Program-made: the position numbers and the translations under genes
NCBI GenBank assembly: GCA_021298835.1
Contig: JAJTHG010000042.1
Location: forward strand, 1-45,033
Length of the DNA stretch: 45,033 nt
DNA from: Gemmatimonadota bacterium
GTDB taxonomy: Bacteria > Gemmatimonadota > Gemmatimonadetes > Gemmatimonadales > Gemmatimonadaceae
Direction of reading: 5' to 3'
Shown here: positions 1 to 7,737 of the stretch, one piece after another
Layout of the letters: each line of letters opens with the position of its first letter
Position numbering within the stretch: the stretch's first letter is position 1
The notes under the pieces: model-generated
Told to the model about the DNA's origin: nothing
The model's database searches: none
Seen by the model: only the letters and a program-made list of their open reading frames with translations

Positions 1-1413
1 CGGCGCGGGCGGGGCCGCGGGCGGGGCGGCGACGCGGCGGACGCCCCGACCGAGGCGGCCGACGCCGGGGATGCCGACGGCGTCGCGAGCGACGCGGGAC
101 GGCCTGAGGGGAAGGACGGCAAGGACGCCAGGGCGCAGCCGATGGGCCGGCGCCGCCGCCGCGAGCTCCCGCCCCTGCAGGACGTGCTCAAGAAGGGGCA
201 GGAAATCATCGTGCAGGTCACCAAGGAGCCCATTTCCACGAAGGGGCCCCGCGTGACGGCGCAGGTGTCCCTGGCAGGTCGGTTCCTGGTGTACATGCCC
301 GACGCGCCCAACAAGGTCGGCGTCAGCCGGAAGATCGGCGAGAAGGCCGAGCGGCAGCGGCTCCGGGAGATGGTCTCGAAGATCCTCCCCAAGGACGCGG
401 GTGGCGTGATCGTGCGGACCGTCTCGCACGATGCCACGCCGGCGACCTTCGAGCGCGAACTGACGACGCTCATCGCCCAGTGGGCGCGCCTGAAGAAGAA
501 GACGCGCTTCGTGCGGCCGCCGACGCAGATCCATCGCGAGACCTCGCTGACGCGCGGGCTGATCCGCGACGTGTTCAGCGACAAGGTGGACTCGGTGACG
601 GTGGACTCGAAGCAGGTCTTCAACGAGATCACCGAGTACCTCAAGGGGATCGCCCCGGAGCTGCTCGACCGCGTCAAGCTGTACGAGGCGCCCGTCCCGC
701 TCTTCGACAAGGCGGAGATCGAGACCGAGATCCGCGACCTCTTCAAGCGCCGCTGCGACCTCCCCAGCGGCGGCTACCTGATCATCGAGCCGACCGAGGC
801 GCTCGTCTCGGTGGACGTGAACTCGGGCCGCTTCACGGGGAAGAAGGACGCCGAGAAGACGATCCTGCGGGTCAACCTCGAGGCGGCACGCGAGGTCGCC
901 CGGCAGGTGCGCCTGCGCGACGTCGGCGGCGTGATCGTGGTGGACTTCATCGACATGGAGTCCAAGGCGAACCGCGATCGCGTCATGCAGGAGCTGCGGC
1001 AGCACCTGAGCCGCGATCGGGCTCGCACCAAGGCGTTCGCCCTCTCGGAGCTGGGCCTGGTCGAGATGACCCGGCAGCGGGTCCGGCAGAGCCACCTGCA
1101 GTCCATGACCGAGCCGTGCCCGACCTGCCACGGCACCGGGCGCGTCTTCACCCCCGAGACGATCGTGCGGCGGCTCGAGCGGTCGGTGCGGCGGGTGGCG
1201 GTCGAAGGCCGAAAGGACCACCTGATCCTCAAGCTCCATCCCGACGTCGCGCTCTACGTCCTCGAGCAGGAGCAGGACTTCGCGAAGAAGCTCGAGAAAG
1301 CGGTCGGATTCGGGCTCGAACTGCGGGACGACCCGCTGCTCAACCCCGACGAGTTCAAGCTGGTCGTGAAGGGGCAGGGGCGGGACGTCACCCAGCAGTA
1401 CGCGATGGCGTGA
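1..1413 (+). CDS. rng: Ribonuclease E/G family endoribonuclease (5' truncated by window edge)
   Basis: The frame is open from the first base, so the gene begins upstream; the ATG at 142 is internal. The product is an RNase E/G-type single-strand endoribonuclease acting in rRNA maturation and mRNA decay. The visible part starts with a Gly/Asp/Ala-rich low-complexity stretch (about codons 1-45). The second half of an S1 domain follows (VLKKGQEIIVQV, then LAGRFLVYMP and GVSRKI), then the 5'-sensor and DNase I-like catalytic regions. Both family metal-binding aspartates are present, in SVDVNSGR (about 817) and VVDFIDM (about 940). The Zn-link CPTC motif lies near 1117-1128. The reading ends at TGA 1411-1413, without the long C-terminal degradosome scaffold of E. 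coli RNase E, so RNase G or a short RNase E fits. It lies directly upstream of rplU-rpmA. The family is certain; the choice between Rne and Rng is not. Confidence 0.95.
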   Translation, partial: RRGRGRGRGGDAADAPTEAADAGDADGVASDAGRPEGKDGKDARAQPMGRRRRRELPPLQDVLKKGQEIIVQVTKEPISTKGPRVTAQVSLAGRFLVYMPDAPNKVGVSRKIGEKAERQRLREMVSKILPKDAGGVIVRTVSHDATPATFERELTTLIAQWARLKKKTRFVRPPTQIHRETSLTRGLIRDVFSDKVDSVTVDSKQVFNEITEYLKGIAPELLDRVKLYEAPVPLFDKAEIETEIRDLFKRRCDLPSGGYLIIEPTEALVSVDVNSGRFTGKKDAEKTILRVNLEAAREVARQVRLRDVGGVIVVDFIDMESKANRDRVMQELRQHLSRDRARTKAFALSELGLVEMTRQRVRQSHLQSMTEPCPTCHGTGRVFTPETIVRRLERSVRRVAVEGRKDHLILKLHPDVALYVLEQEQDFAKKLEKAVGFGLELRDDPLLNPDEFKLVVKGQGRDVTQQYAMA

Positions 1414-1432
1414 TGGGGTATTGATGGGGTAT
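1411..1432 (+). repeat. Two tandem copies of an 11-bp repeat
   Basis: The 11-mer TGATGGGGTAT occurs at 1411-1421 and again at 1422-1432. The first copy begins on the stop codon of the RNase gene and the second runs into the -35 box of the rplU promoter. It may be a duplication or an activator site; nothing else supports a function. Confidence 0.7.
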
Positions 1433-1460
1433 TGACCAACCCATTGCCCCTGAATACTTT
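1432..1460 (+). promoter_or_regulatory. Predicted sigma-70-type promoter of rplU-rpmA
   Basis: TTGACC (1432-1437), a 17-nt spacer and TACTTT (1455-1460) form a good housekeeping promoter. It sits 42 nt upstream of the rplU start and in an unusually AT-rich patch for this genome. The leader from about 1467 to 1502 is short, with no strong Shine-Dalgarno, only a weak GCAGG about 10 nt before the ATG. Prediction by inspection only. Confidence 0.6.
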
Positions 1461-1502
1461 ACGAGGCTGTACTCACGCTGAATTCACTTCGCAGGTCTTC
1501 TC

Positions 1503-1820
1503 ATGTCCTACGCCATCATCCGCACCGGCGGCAAGCAGTACAAGGTCGAGCCGGGCAAGACGTACAAGCTGCCCTCGCTTCCGGGCGAGGCGGGTGCGTC
1601 CATCGAGTTCAACGAGGTCCTCCTCGGCAACGACGGCTCCGCGCCCAAGGTCGGCGTCCCCACCCTCGCGGGGGCCAAGGTGACGGGCACTATCGTCGAG
1701 CACGGCAAGGGCGAGAAGATCATCGTCTTCAAGTTCAAGCGCCGGAAGAACTACTCCCGCAAGCAGGGACACCGGCAGGGCTACACGTCGGTGAAGATCA
1801 CCGGCATCTCGCTCGGCTGA
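1503..1820 (+). CDS. rplU: 50S ribosomal protein L21
   Basis: A 105-residue protein of the normal L21 length. It opens with the family signature [18 protein letters not shown] and ends with the conserved basic block [17 protein letters not shown], followed by T-x-V-K-I. L21 binds 23S rRNA in the large subunit. It is followed 17 nt later by rpmA, the near-universal rplU-rpmA pair, and preceded by its own predicted promoter at 1432-1460, separating it from the RNase gene. ATG 1503 is fixed by the conserved N-terminus. Confidence 0.98.
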   Translation: MSYAIIRTGGKQYKVEPGKTYKLPSLPGEAGASIEFNEVLLGNDGSAPKVGVPTLAGAKVTGTIVEHGKGEKIIVFKFKRRKNYSRKQGHRQGYTSVKITGISLG

Positions 1821-1837
1821 GCGAAGGAGAGTTCGCA

Positions 1838-2104
1838 ATGGCACACAAGAAGGGCGTCGGCTCCTCCCGCAACGGGCGCGACTCCAACTCCAAGCGCCTC
1901 GGGGTCAAGAAGTACGGCGGCGAGTCCGTCATCCCCGGCAACATCATCGTCCGCCAGAAGGGCACGAAGTGGCACCCCGGCCGCAACGTCGGCATGGGGA
2001 CCGACTTCACCATCTACTCGCTCGTCGAGGGAACGGTGAAGTTCGAGCATGCCTCCAAGACGCGGTACAAGGTCTCCGTGGAGCCCACGCCGGTCTCGGC
2101 GTAA
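1838..2104 (+). CDS. rpmA: 50S ribosomal protein L27
   Basis: An 88-residue L27. The N-terminus [20 protein letters not shown] reaches the peptidyl-transferase centre in the ribosome. There is no extra cleavable N-terminal extension of the Firmicutes type, so no processing is needed. The conserved [22 protein letters not shown] core follows in full. An AGGAG box (1825-1829) lies 8 nt before the ATG. The gene is cotranscribed with rplU and followed by tandem repeats and a strong hairpin terminator at 2195-2220. Confidence 0.98.
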   Translation: MAHKKGVGSSRNGRDSNSKRLGVKKYGGESVIPGNIIVRQKGTKWHPGRNVGMGTDFTIYSLVEGTVKFEHASKTRYKVSVEPTPVSA

Positions 2105-2113
2105 CCCGCGCCG

Positions 2114-2197
2114 ACGAGCACGACGACGCGAACACCACGACACGAGCACGACGACGCGAACACCACGACACGAGCACCACGACACGAGCACCACGAC
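2114..2197 (+). repeat. Short tandem repeats downstream of rpmA (2 x 28 bp, then 2 x 14 bp)
   Basis: Perfect 28-bp copies occupy 2114-2141 and 2142-2169. They start CGAGCACGACGACGCGAAC and end ACCACGACA. Two 14-bp units (CGAGCACCACGAC plus A or G) follow at 2170-2183 and 2184-2197. The array runs directly into the rpmA terminator stem. It is C/A/G-rich, with almost no T on the plus strand, and is non-coding. It could be a slippage-prone spacer in the 3' UTR. There is no spacer diversity, so it is not a CRISPR array. Confidence 0.9.
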
Positions 2198-2220
2198 GCC
2201 CCCGCCTGCCGGCGGGGGCG
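2195..2220 (+). terminator. Hairpin terminator of rplU-rpmA
   Basis: A perfect 11-bp GC-rich stem, ACGCCCCCGCC (2195-2205) against GGCGGGGGCGT (2210-2220), closes on a TGCC tetraloop. The following TCTGCTT is only weakly U-rich, but position and stem strength make an intrinsic terminator likely. It also lies beyond the 3' end of the minus-strand gene that stops at 2286. Confidence 0.8.
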
Positions 2221-2285
2221 TTCTGCTTAGGGGGGGTCAGGCCGAGCGATCCTTCCTCGACGGGCCGAAGTTGCGCCTCCCGGAC

Positions 2286-4028
2286 CTAGGGTCCGACGAC
2301 CTGTCCCCGCACGAGCGTGAGCACGGCCTTCCCCCCGAGCCACGTCCCGGGCGGCGTCGTGAAGGGGTCGCGGTCGAGCACCGTGAGATCGGCCCAGCGA
2401 TCGGCCTTGAGCACGCCGAGCGAGTCGTCCTGGAAGGCGGCACGGCGCGCCCACCTGGTATAGCCGCGCACCGCCTCCTCCACCGTCAGGGCCTGCGCCG
2501 GATACCATCCGCCGGTGGGGCGGCCCTGCCGGTCGGTGCGCGTGACGGCCGAGTGGAGCCCGTAGAACGGGTCGGCATCGGAGCCCGGCAGGTCGCTCGA
2601 CAGCACCAGCGACGCGCCGGCGCGCCGGAAGGTCCGCCATGCGTAGGCACCCTGGATGCGGGCGGGCCCCACGCGCTGCTCGGCCCACGGGGCGTCCTCG
2701 ACGGCATGCGGCGGCTGGACCGACGCGATCACTCCCAGCTCGGCGAAGCGGGCGACATCGGCCGGCGCGACGACCTGCGCGTGTTCGACACGGTGGCGGC
2801 CGTTCCGCGCCTGCGGAGCGGCCTTCTGCACCGAATCGATGAACTGCAGCGCCGCACGGTTGCCGGCGTCGCCGATCGCATGGATCGCCACCTGAAAGCC
2901 CGCCGCCATCGCCCGGGCCACGCGCACGCGATCGAAGCCGTAGGCCGCGCCCGCGACGCCGCGCGTCCCCGGGCGATCGCTGTAGTCGGCCAGCAGTTCC
3001 GCCCCGCGTGACCCGAGCGCGCCGTCGTAGTACGCCTTCACGGTGCGGATCGTGAGCAGATCATCGGGGGCGTTGCGGCCGCGCCGGGGGCCCTGTGCGA
3101 TCCACCGCTCCATGAGCGAGGAGTCACGGGCGGACAGCATCACCGAGACGCGGATCGGCAGCCGGCCGGACTCGGCGAGCCGCTCGAACGATGCCACGAC
3201 GTCGGGCGCGGTGCCCGCCTCGTGCACTGCCGTGTAGCCCATGCCGGCCATGCGACGCAGCACGCGCACGAGTTGCGAGTCGCGCACGGCGGGCGCCGGC
3301 CGAGGGACGGCGGCATCGAGCAGGGCCACGGCGCGGTTCAGGAAGAGACCCGACGGTGTGCCGTCGGCCCGGCGGCGGATCGCGCCGCCGGCAGGGTCGG
3401 CCGTCGCGCGTGTGATGCCCGCTGCGGCGAGGGCGGCGCGATTGGCCCAACTGGCGAAGCCGTGCAGCCCGCGCAGCACCACCGGATGATCCGGGACGGC
3501 CGCGGAGAGGGCATCGGCGTCCGGATAGCGATCCGCCCACGCCCCGTCGTCCCAACCCTGCCCGAGGATCCATTCCCCCTTGGGCGTCGAGCGGGCGCGC
3601 TCGACGACGCGTGCGATCGCGGCGGCCGCGTCGGGGACCCCCGTCAGGTCCACCCGGTCAAGGGTCTCGCCCCACTCGGCGACGTGCGTGTGCGCGTCCA
3701 CCAGCCCGGGAATGACGGTGGCCCCCGCGAGATCACGGACCTCGGTGCGCGCCCCGATCCGTCGCGCGATCGCGCTGTCGCTCCCGACCTCGAGGATGCG
3801 GCCATCGCGGATCGCGATCGCCTCGCCGTCGGGCCGCCAGCCGCGCAGGCTGTCCCACGGGGCGTCGGCGGCCGGATGCCCGTCGCGCTTGGGTTCGCTC
3901 CAGCCGAGCGAATAGACGCGGGCGTGACGCAGGACGAGATCGGCCTCGCCGCGCCGGCCGCATGCGGCGACCGAGAGCGCGGCGAGGCCGAGCAGGAGCA
4001 GGCGGGCCGGCCGACGTGGGCGTGACAT
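2286..4028 (-). CDS. Lipoprotein amidohydrolase, YtcJ-like
   Basis: A 580-residue metal-dependent hydrolase of the YtcJ/COG1574-like amidohydrolase group. The ATG at 4028 is preferred over the in-frame ATG at 4073. It starts a clean lipoprotein signal (basic MSRPRRPAR, a Leu-rich core, lipobox VAAC at Cys23), and a -10-like TAGGTT lies 7 nt upstream. The mature protein has the N-terminal composite beta domain, the metal site VIPGLVDAHTHV, later His motifs (VAIHAIGDAG, RVEHAQV) and a metal Asp in SSDLPGSD. The C-terminal segment ADLTVLDRDPF is typical of the superfamily. It is probably anchored in the outer membrane facing the periplasm. Substrate unknown: this group acts on amides, formamides or similar. 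It is separated by 90 nt from the next amidohydrolase gene. Confidence 0.88.
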   Translation of the reverse strand: MSRPRRPARLLLLGLAALSVAACGRRGEADLVLRHARVYSLGWSEPKRDGHPAADAPWDSLRGWRPDGEAIAIRDGRILEVGSDSAIARRIGARTEVRDLAGATVIPGLVDAHTHVAEWGETLDRVDLTGVPDAAAAIARVVERARSTPKGEWILGQGWDDGAWADRYPDADALSAAVPDHPVVLRGLHGFASWANRAALAAAGITRATADPAGGAIRRRADGTPSGLFLNRAVALLDAAVPRPAPAVRDSQLVRVLRRMAGMGYTAVHEAGTAPDVVASFERLAESGRLPIRVSVMLSARDSSLMERWIAQGPRRGRNAPDDLLTIRTVKAYYDGALGSRGAELLADYSDRPGTRGVAGAAYGFDRVRVARAMAAGFQVAIHAIGDAGNRAALQFIDSVQKAAPQARNGRHRVEHAQVVAPADVARFAELGVIASVQPPHAVEDAPWAEQRVGPARIQGAYAWRTFRRAGASLVLSSDLPGSDADPFYGLHSAVTRTDRQGRPTGGWYPAQALTVEEAVRGYTRWARRAAFQDDSLGVLKADRWADLTVLDRDPFTTPPGTWLGGKAVLTLVRGQVVGP

Positions 4029-4035
4029 GCCGGCA

Positions 4036-4041
4036 AACCTA
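4036..4041 (-). promoter_or_regulatory. -10-like box placed for leaderless start of the lipoprotein amidohydrolase
   Basis: On the minus strand TAGGTT is followed by 7 nt (TGCCGGC) and the ATG at 4028. Transcription starting about 7 nt past a -10 box would begin at or next to the start codon. No Shine-Dalgarno is present. Confidence 0.4.
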
Positions 4042-4118
4042 CGCCGACCGGGCGCGCGGGTGGACCCCCGCACCGCATGCCACGCCCCGCGTGCGCTTCC
4101 CCGACGTGTTCCGGCGGC

Positions 4119-5444
4119 CTAGGGCCGCTCGAACCACCCGGGCGAGCCCGGCGTCCGGTAGCGCTTCATCAATTCGTCCTGCCGCGACTCGCCCGTCTGC
4201 AGGACGCCGCGGATGTACACCCGCTCCGCGCTCGTCGCGAACTCGAACGGATCTCCGGACCAGACGACCACGTTCGCCTCGCGTCCAACGGCCAGCGAGC
4301 CCACGCGATCCGCCACGCCCATCACTTCGGCCGGCGCCAGCGTGATCGCCCGCAGCGCGTCGTCCCAGCTCATGCCGTAGGCGACGGCGTTGCCCGCCTC
4401 CTGCCGGATGTTCTGCACGTTGAAGGCATCGCTGTCCCCGGGGCCGGTGTTGACCAGGATGACGCTCACGCCGGCCCGGCGCAGCCGCGCGGCGTTCTCC
4501 TGCGACGCGGCGAGCTGGTCGAACGACTGCGGGATGTTGCTCATCGCCCCGACCATCACCGGGACCTTGGCGGCCGCGAGCTCGGCCGCCACCTGCCAGC
4601 CCTCGGCGGCACCGGCCACCACGAGCTTGAGACCGAACTCGCGCCCGATCGCCAGCGCCGCCCGGATGTCACTCGCCCGGTCAACCCCCATCACCAGGGG
4701 CATCGTGCCGTTCACGACCGGCTGCAGTGCCTCGAGTTCCTGCTTCGGCAGCGCGAAGCTGCGCGTGTTGCCGGACTCGTACTGCACGCGGCGCGCCCCG
4801 TACGCCTTCGCGTCGGCGAGGACCGCGCGCATGCGGGCGAGCAACTCGCCGCGGCTGGCCGCGCCGGCGGCCTCCGGCGACATCGAGGCCATCATCGCCA
4901 CCGGTGCCTTCACGAGCATCTCGGCAATCGTGTTGCCGGCGAGATTGAGCACGGCGGCCTGCCCGCCGATCCAGCCGGCGCCCTGCGGCACCTGGACGAC
5001 GGTGGTGACGCCGGCCTGCACGTTCTTGCGGAAGAAGGTGGACGCCGGATTGGTCCCCTCCCACACGCGCCACGACGCCGACACGCCCGCGGTGCCGCGG
5101 GCCCGCGCGTCGTTGTAGCCGCCCGAGAATTGCGGCCCGCCCGCCTCCGCGAGGCCGATCGTCGCGCCGCCGACGACGAGCCCGGGGGTGACCCACTTGC
5201 CCGTGGCGTCCACGCGCGCGGCCCCGGCGGGAATCGGCAGGCCGGCCCCGACAGCGGTGATGCGCCCGTTGGTGATCAGCACGGTGCCGTTCTCGATCTT
5301 CGGGCCGTTGACCGGATACACCGTCCCCCCGGTGATCGCGATCGTCTGCGCCCGCGATGCGGACGGCAGGGCGACGGCCGCGACCGTGACGGCCGCGACC
5401 GCGAGGGCCGAGCTGGCGAGGGCACTCCATGTGGTGCGTCGCAT
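4119..5444 (-). CDS. Secreted amidohydrolase-fold protein lacking all histidines (probably non-catalytic)
   Basis: A 441-residue protein from ATG 5444. The start overlaps the stop of the upstream gene by one base (TGATG), so translation is coupled; longer in-frame starts would lie inside that gene. It has a cleavable signal peptide (MRRTTW, an Ala/Val-rich core, cut near SRAQ). The amidohydrolase framework is clear: the ENGTVLITNGRITAVG strand, WVTPGL at residues 84-89, and a C-terminal GSLAVGREANVVVWSGDPFE. However, the expected TPGLIDxHxH metal site reads TPGLVVGGAT, so the Asp and both His are gone. I find no histidine and no cysteine anywhere in the sequence. Metal-dependent catalysis by the usual mechanism is therefore unlikely. 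It is probably a partner or pseudoenzyme subunit of the adjacent active enzyme, sharing the same periplasmic compartment. Confidence 0.85.
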   Translation of the reverse strand: MRRTTWSALASSALAVAAVTVAAVALPSASRAQTIAITGGTVYPVNGPKIENGTVLITNGRITAVGAGLPIPAGAARVDATGKWVTPGLVVGGATIGLAEAGGPQFSGGYNDARARGTAGVSASWRVWEGTNPASTFFRKNVQAGVTTVVQVPQGAGWIGGQAAVLNLAGNTIAEMLVKAPVAMMASMSPEAAGAASRGELLARMRAVLADAKAYGARRVQYESGNTRSFALPKQELEALQPVVNGTMPLVMGVDRASDIRAALAIGREFGLKLVVAGAAEGWQVAAELAAAKVPVMVGAMSNIPQSFDQLAASQENAARLRRAGVSVILVNTGPGDSDAFNVQNIRQEAGNAVAYGMSWDDALRAITLAPAEVMGVADRVGSLAVGREANVVVWSGDPFEFATSAERVYIRGVLQTGESRQDELMKRYRTPGSPGWFERP

Positions 5445-6874
5445 CACGGCGTCCTCCCCGGCCCGTAGCCGAGTTCGAAGTCGGTCCGCCACTGGCGCGA
5501 CGGATTCGTGCGATCGTACATCAGGGCTCCGTCGATCCAGACCCGTTCGGCGCGCGTGTACACGCTGAACGGATGGCCGGACCACAACACGACGTCGGCG
5601 TTCTTGCCCGGCTCCAGCGACCCGATGCGGTCGTCGAGCCCCAGCGCCCAGGCCGCATTGATGGTGATCCACCGGATGGCGTCCTCGTCGCTGACGGCGA
5701 TCCCGAGCGCCCGCGCCGAGGCCATGCTCTTGGCCGCCTCCTGGTTCATGCGCTGGGCGTACGAGGGGTCGTCGGAGTGCACGATGGAGCGGGCCCCGGC
5801 AGCGAAGACCATGCCCACGTTGCCGCGCACGCCGTCGAGCGCCTCCATCTTGAAGCCGCCCCAGTCGCTCCAGATGCTCGCGCTGATCTCCTCCCGGGCG
5901 AGCACGTCGGCGATCTTGTAGGCCTCGGTGCCGTGGTGGAACGAGCGGATCTTGTAGCCGAACTCCTTCGCGATGTCGATCATCTGCAGCATCTCATCCG
6001 CCTGGTAGCAGTGATTGTGGATGAGGATGTTGCCGCGCAGGACCTCGGCGAGCGACTCGTCGTTGAGGTTGCGCGCCGGCGGCTCGCCCTCGCGCTTCTC
6101 GAGCCAGCGGTCCCACTGACGGCGATACCGCTCGGCGCCGATCCACGCCGCGCGATAGCCGGCCACGTTGGCCATGCGCGTGGCGGGGCCGCGGTTCTGA
6201 TAGACGCGCTTCGGGTTCTCGCCGCACGCCATCTTCACGCCGTACTTCGCCCCGGGGAACTTCATCCCCTGCACGCTGGTGCTCGGGACCGGCTTGAGCA
6301 CGACACTGCGCCCGCCGATCAGGTTGGCCGAGCCGGGCAGCACCTGCATCGTCGTCAGGCCGCCGGCCAGCACCCGCGGGAACTGCGGATCGTGCGGCCA
6401 TACCGAGTGCTCGGCCCACACGTGCGCGGTCACGGGGGCCGTCGCCTCGTTGCCGTCGCTGTGCGCGGCCGTGCCCGGCGCGGGATACACGCCAAGATGC
6501 GAGTGCGTGTCGATGAGCCCGGGTGTCACCCATCGGCCGGCGGCGTCAATCACCACCGCGTCGGCCGGTGTCTCGACGCTCGCGCCGACGGCGACCACCT
6601 TGCCGTCCCGGAAGAGGATCGCGCCGTTGCGGATCACCGGGCCCGCCGCCGTGAGGATGTTGGCGTTGCGGATGACCGTCGGCCGCGACGGCCACGGCGC
6701 GTAGGTGGACGGGAAGGGATCGGCGTTCGGGACGCTGAGCGCCCCGGCGCCGGGTGCCGACGCGCGGCGCGCCGTGTCGGCCGCCGGCCGCGCCGGCGGC
6801 GCCGGCTGCGCGGCTGCGGCCTGCCACGCGACGAGAGCGGCCGCGACCGCGGCCGCCGGATGGTACAGGGACAT
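5444..6874 (-). CDS. Secreted metal-dependent amidohydrolase (imidazolonepropionase-like)
   Basis: A 476-residue exported amidohydrolase. The signal peptide runs to about residue 23 (cut near AAAQ), then a Pro/Ala-rich linker. The metal ligands look complete: His124 and His126 in GLIDTHSHLG, a candidate bridging Lys in GVKMACGENPKR (about 214), His286/His288 in LIHNHCY, His313/His314 in SFHHG and Asp368 in VHSDDP. The C-terminal GSLEPGKNADVVLWSGHPF closes the composite domain. An AGGAG Shine-Dalgarno lies 8 nt before ATG 6874. It is the first gene of a two-gene operon with the histidine-free paralogue, which it overlaps by one base. Family members act on amide or peptide-like compounds; the substrate cannot be read from sequence. 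Confidence 0.88.
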   Translation of the reverse strand: MSLYHPAAAVAAALVAWQAAAAQPAPPARPAADTARRASAPGAGALSVPNADPFPSTYAPWPSRPTVIRNANILTAAGPVIRNGAILFRDGKVVAVGASVETPADAVVIDAAGRWVTPGLIDTHSHLGVYPAPGTAAHSDGNEATAPVTAHVWAEHSVWPHDPQFPRVLAGGLTTMQVLPGSANLIGGRSVVLKPVPSTSVQGMKFPGAKYGVKMACGENPKRVYQNRGPATRMANVAGYRAAWIGAERYRRQWDRWLEKREGEPPARNLNDESLAEVLRGNILIHNHCYQADEMLQMIDIAKEFGYKIRSFHHGTEAYKIADVLAREEISASIWSDWGGFKMEALDGVRGNVGMVFAAGARSIVHSDDPSYAQRMNQEAAKSMASARALGIAVSDEDAIRWITINAAWALGLDDRIGSLEPGKNADVVLWSGHPFSVYTRAERVWIDGALMYDRTNPSRQWRTDFELGYGPGRTP

Positions 6875-6953
6875 GGGTGGACTCCTGCCTGGCTTGGTTG
6901 GCGCGAACGTACCGCCGGAACCGCGCCGCGAATAGCAGGAATGCCCGTACCGG

Positions 6954-7667
6954 TTATCGGGTAGAGTCCCCCAACGCCGCCCGCGCGACGCGCAGGTCGT
7001 CGCAGCAGAGCCCGTCCACGCCCCACTCGGCGAGCTGACGGATGGCGTCGGGGTCGTTCGCCGTCCACGCGATCACCCGCCCCCCGGCGGCGTGCACCGC
7101 CCGCACCAAGGGGGGATCCACGAGCTCCCACTGCTGCCACAGGTCCCGCGCGTCGGCAGCCGCGAGCGCGGCCGGCGCGTCGATCAGGTAGCTCGCCTGC
7201 AGGATCCCCGCCGGGACGCCGGGGACGGCGTCCGCGATCGCCCTCGGAATCCGGTGGTCGAAGGCGTGCACCGCCACCCGCGAGGCATGCGGGGCGATGA
7301 CCCGGGCGACGGCCGCCTCGATGCCCGGCGCCTTCACCTCGACGTAGATCGTGACGTGCGCCGGGACCGCCGCCAGGACCTCCGCCAAGGTCGGCACCAC
7401 CGTCCCGTCGGAGTAGGCCTCTGCGCGCAACTCGGCGGCCGACATGGCATTCAGCGGCCGGCCGGCGTACGCCGGATCGCTCATGGCCGCCCCGAGGATG
7501 GGATCGTGGTGGACCACCACGACGCCGTCCGCTGTGGCGTGGACGTCGAGCTCGATGCCGTCGGCGCCCCGTTCCACCGCCCGGAGAAAGGCCGGAAGGG
7601 TGTTCTCCCGGAACTCGCGCTTGGCCCCGCGGTGGGCGATCAATTCGGGGCGGCCGCTCGGCGGCAT
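6954..7667 (-). CDS. ugpQ: Glycerophosphodiester phosphodiesterase
   Basis: A GDPD-family enzyme that hydrolyses deacylated phospholipid headgroup diesters to glycerol-3-phosphate and an alcohol. The catalytic motifs are present: HRG within LIAHRGAKREFRENTLPAF, ELDVH and VVHHDP. No signal peptide is seen, so a cytoplasmic enzyme of the UgpQ kind fits. I chose the ATG at 7667, nine residues before HRG (237 aa). An in-frame ATG at 7739 would add 24 Pro-rich residues encoded by a C-rich tract and would overlap the divergent sigma-factor start codon. The symbol is by family only; GlpQ-like periplasmic function is less likely. Confidence 0.85.
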   Translation of the reverse strand: MPPSGRPELIAHRGAKREFRENTLPAFLRAVERGADGIELDVHATADGVVVVHHDPILGAAMSDPAYAGRPLNAMSAAELRAEAYSDGTVVPTLAEVLAAVPAHVTIYVEVKAPGIEAAVARVIAPHASRVAVHAFDHRIPRAIADAVPGVPAGILQASYLIDAPAALAAADARDLWQQWELVDPPLVRAVHAAGGRVIAWTANDPDAIRQLAEWGVDGLCCDDLRVARAALGDSTR

Positions 7668-7702
7668 GGGGAGGGGCTGGGGGAGGGGGGGGATCGGGAG
7701 GG
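7668..7702 (+). other. G-run cluster with G-quadruplex potential
   Basis: Six G-runs of 3-8 bases (7668-7671, 7673-7676, 7679-7683, 7685-7692, 7696-7698, 7700-7702) are separated by 1-3 nt on the plus strand. This satisfies the usual G4 pattern. The cluster abuts the predicted -35 box of the ECF sigma gene and lies between two divergent genes if the phosphodiesterase starts at 7667. Confidence 0.65.
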
Positions 7703-7730
7703 TGACGGCGTCGGCCTCGGGTCTTAACGT
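7702..7730 (+). promoter_or_regulatory. Predicted promoter of the ECF sigma operon
   Basis: GTGACG (7702-7707, four of six matches to TTGACA), a 17-nt spacer and TAACGT (7725-7730) are followed 7 nt later by ATG 7738. Transcription would then start at or beside the start codon. There is no Shine-Dalgarno. Confidence 0.45.
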
Positions 7731-7737
7731 CCCCGCC

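Noticed and set aside
1781..2194. Minus-strand frame encoding repeated VLVSWCS strings
   Set aside because: The repetition only reflects the tandem DNA repeats at 2114-2197, and the rest is antisense to rpmA.
2114..2197. Possible CRISPR array
   Set aside because: The units are directly adjacent with no unique spacers, the region is only 84 bp, and no cas gene is present.
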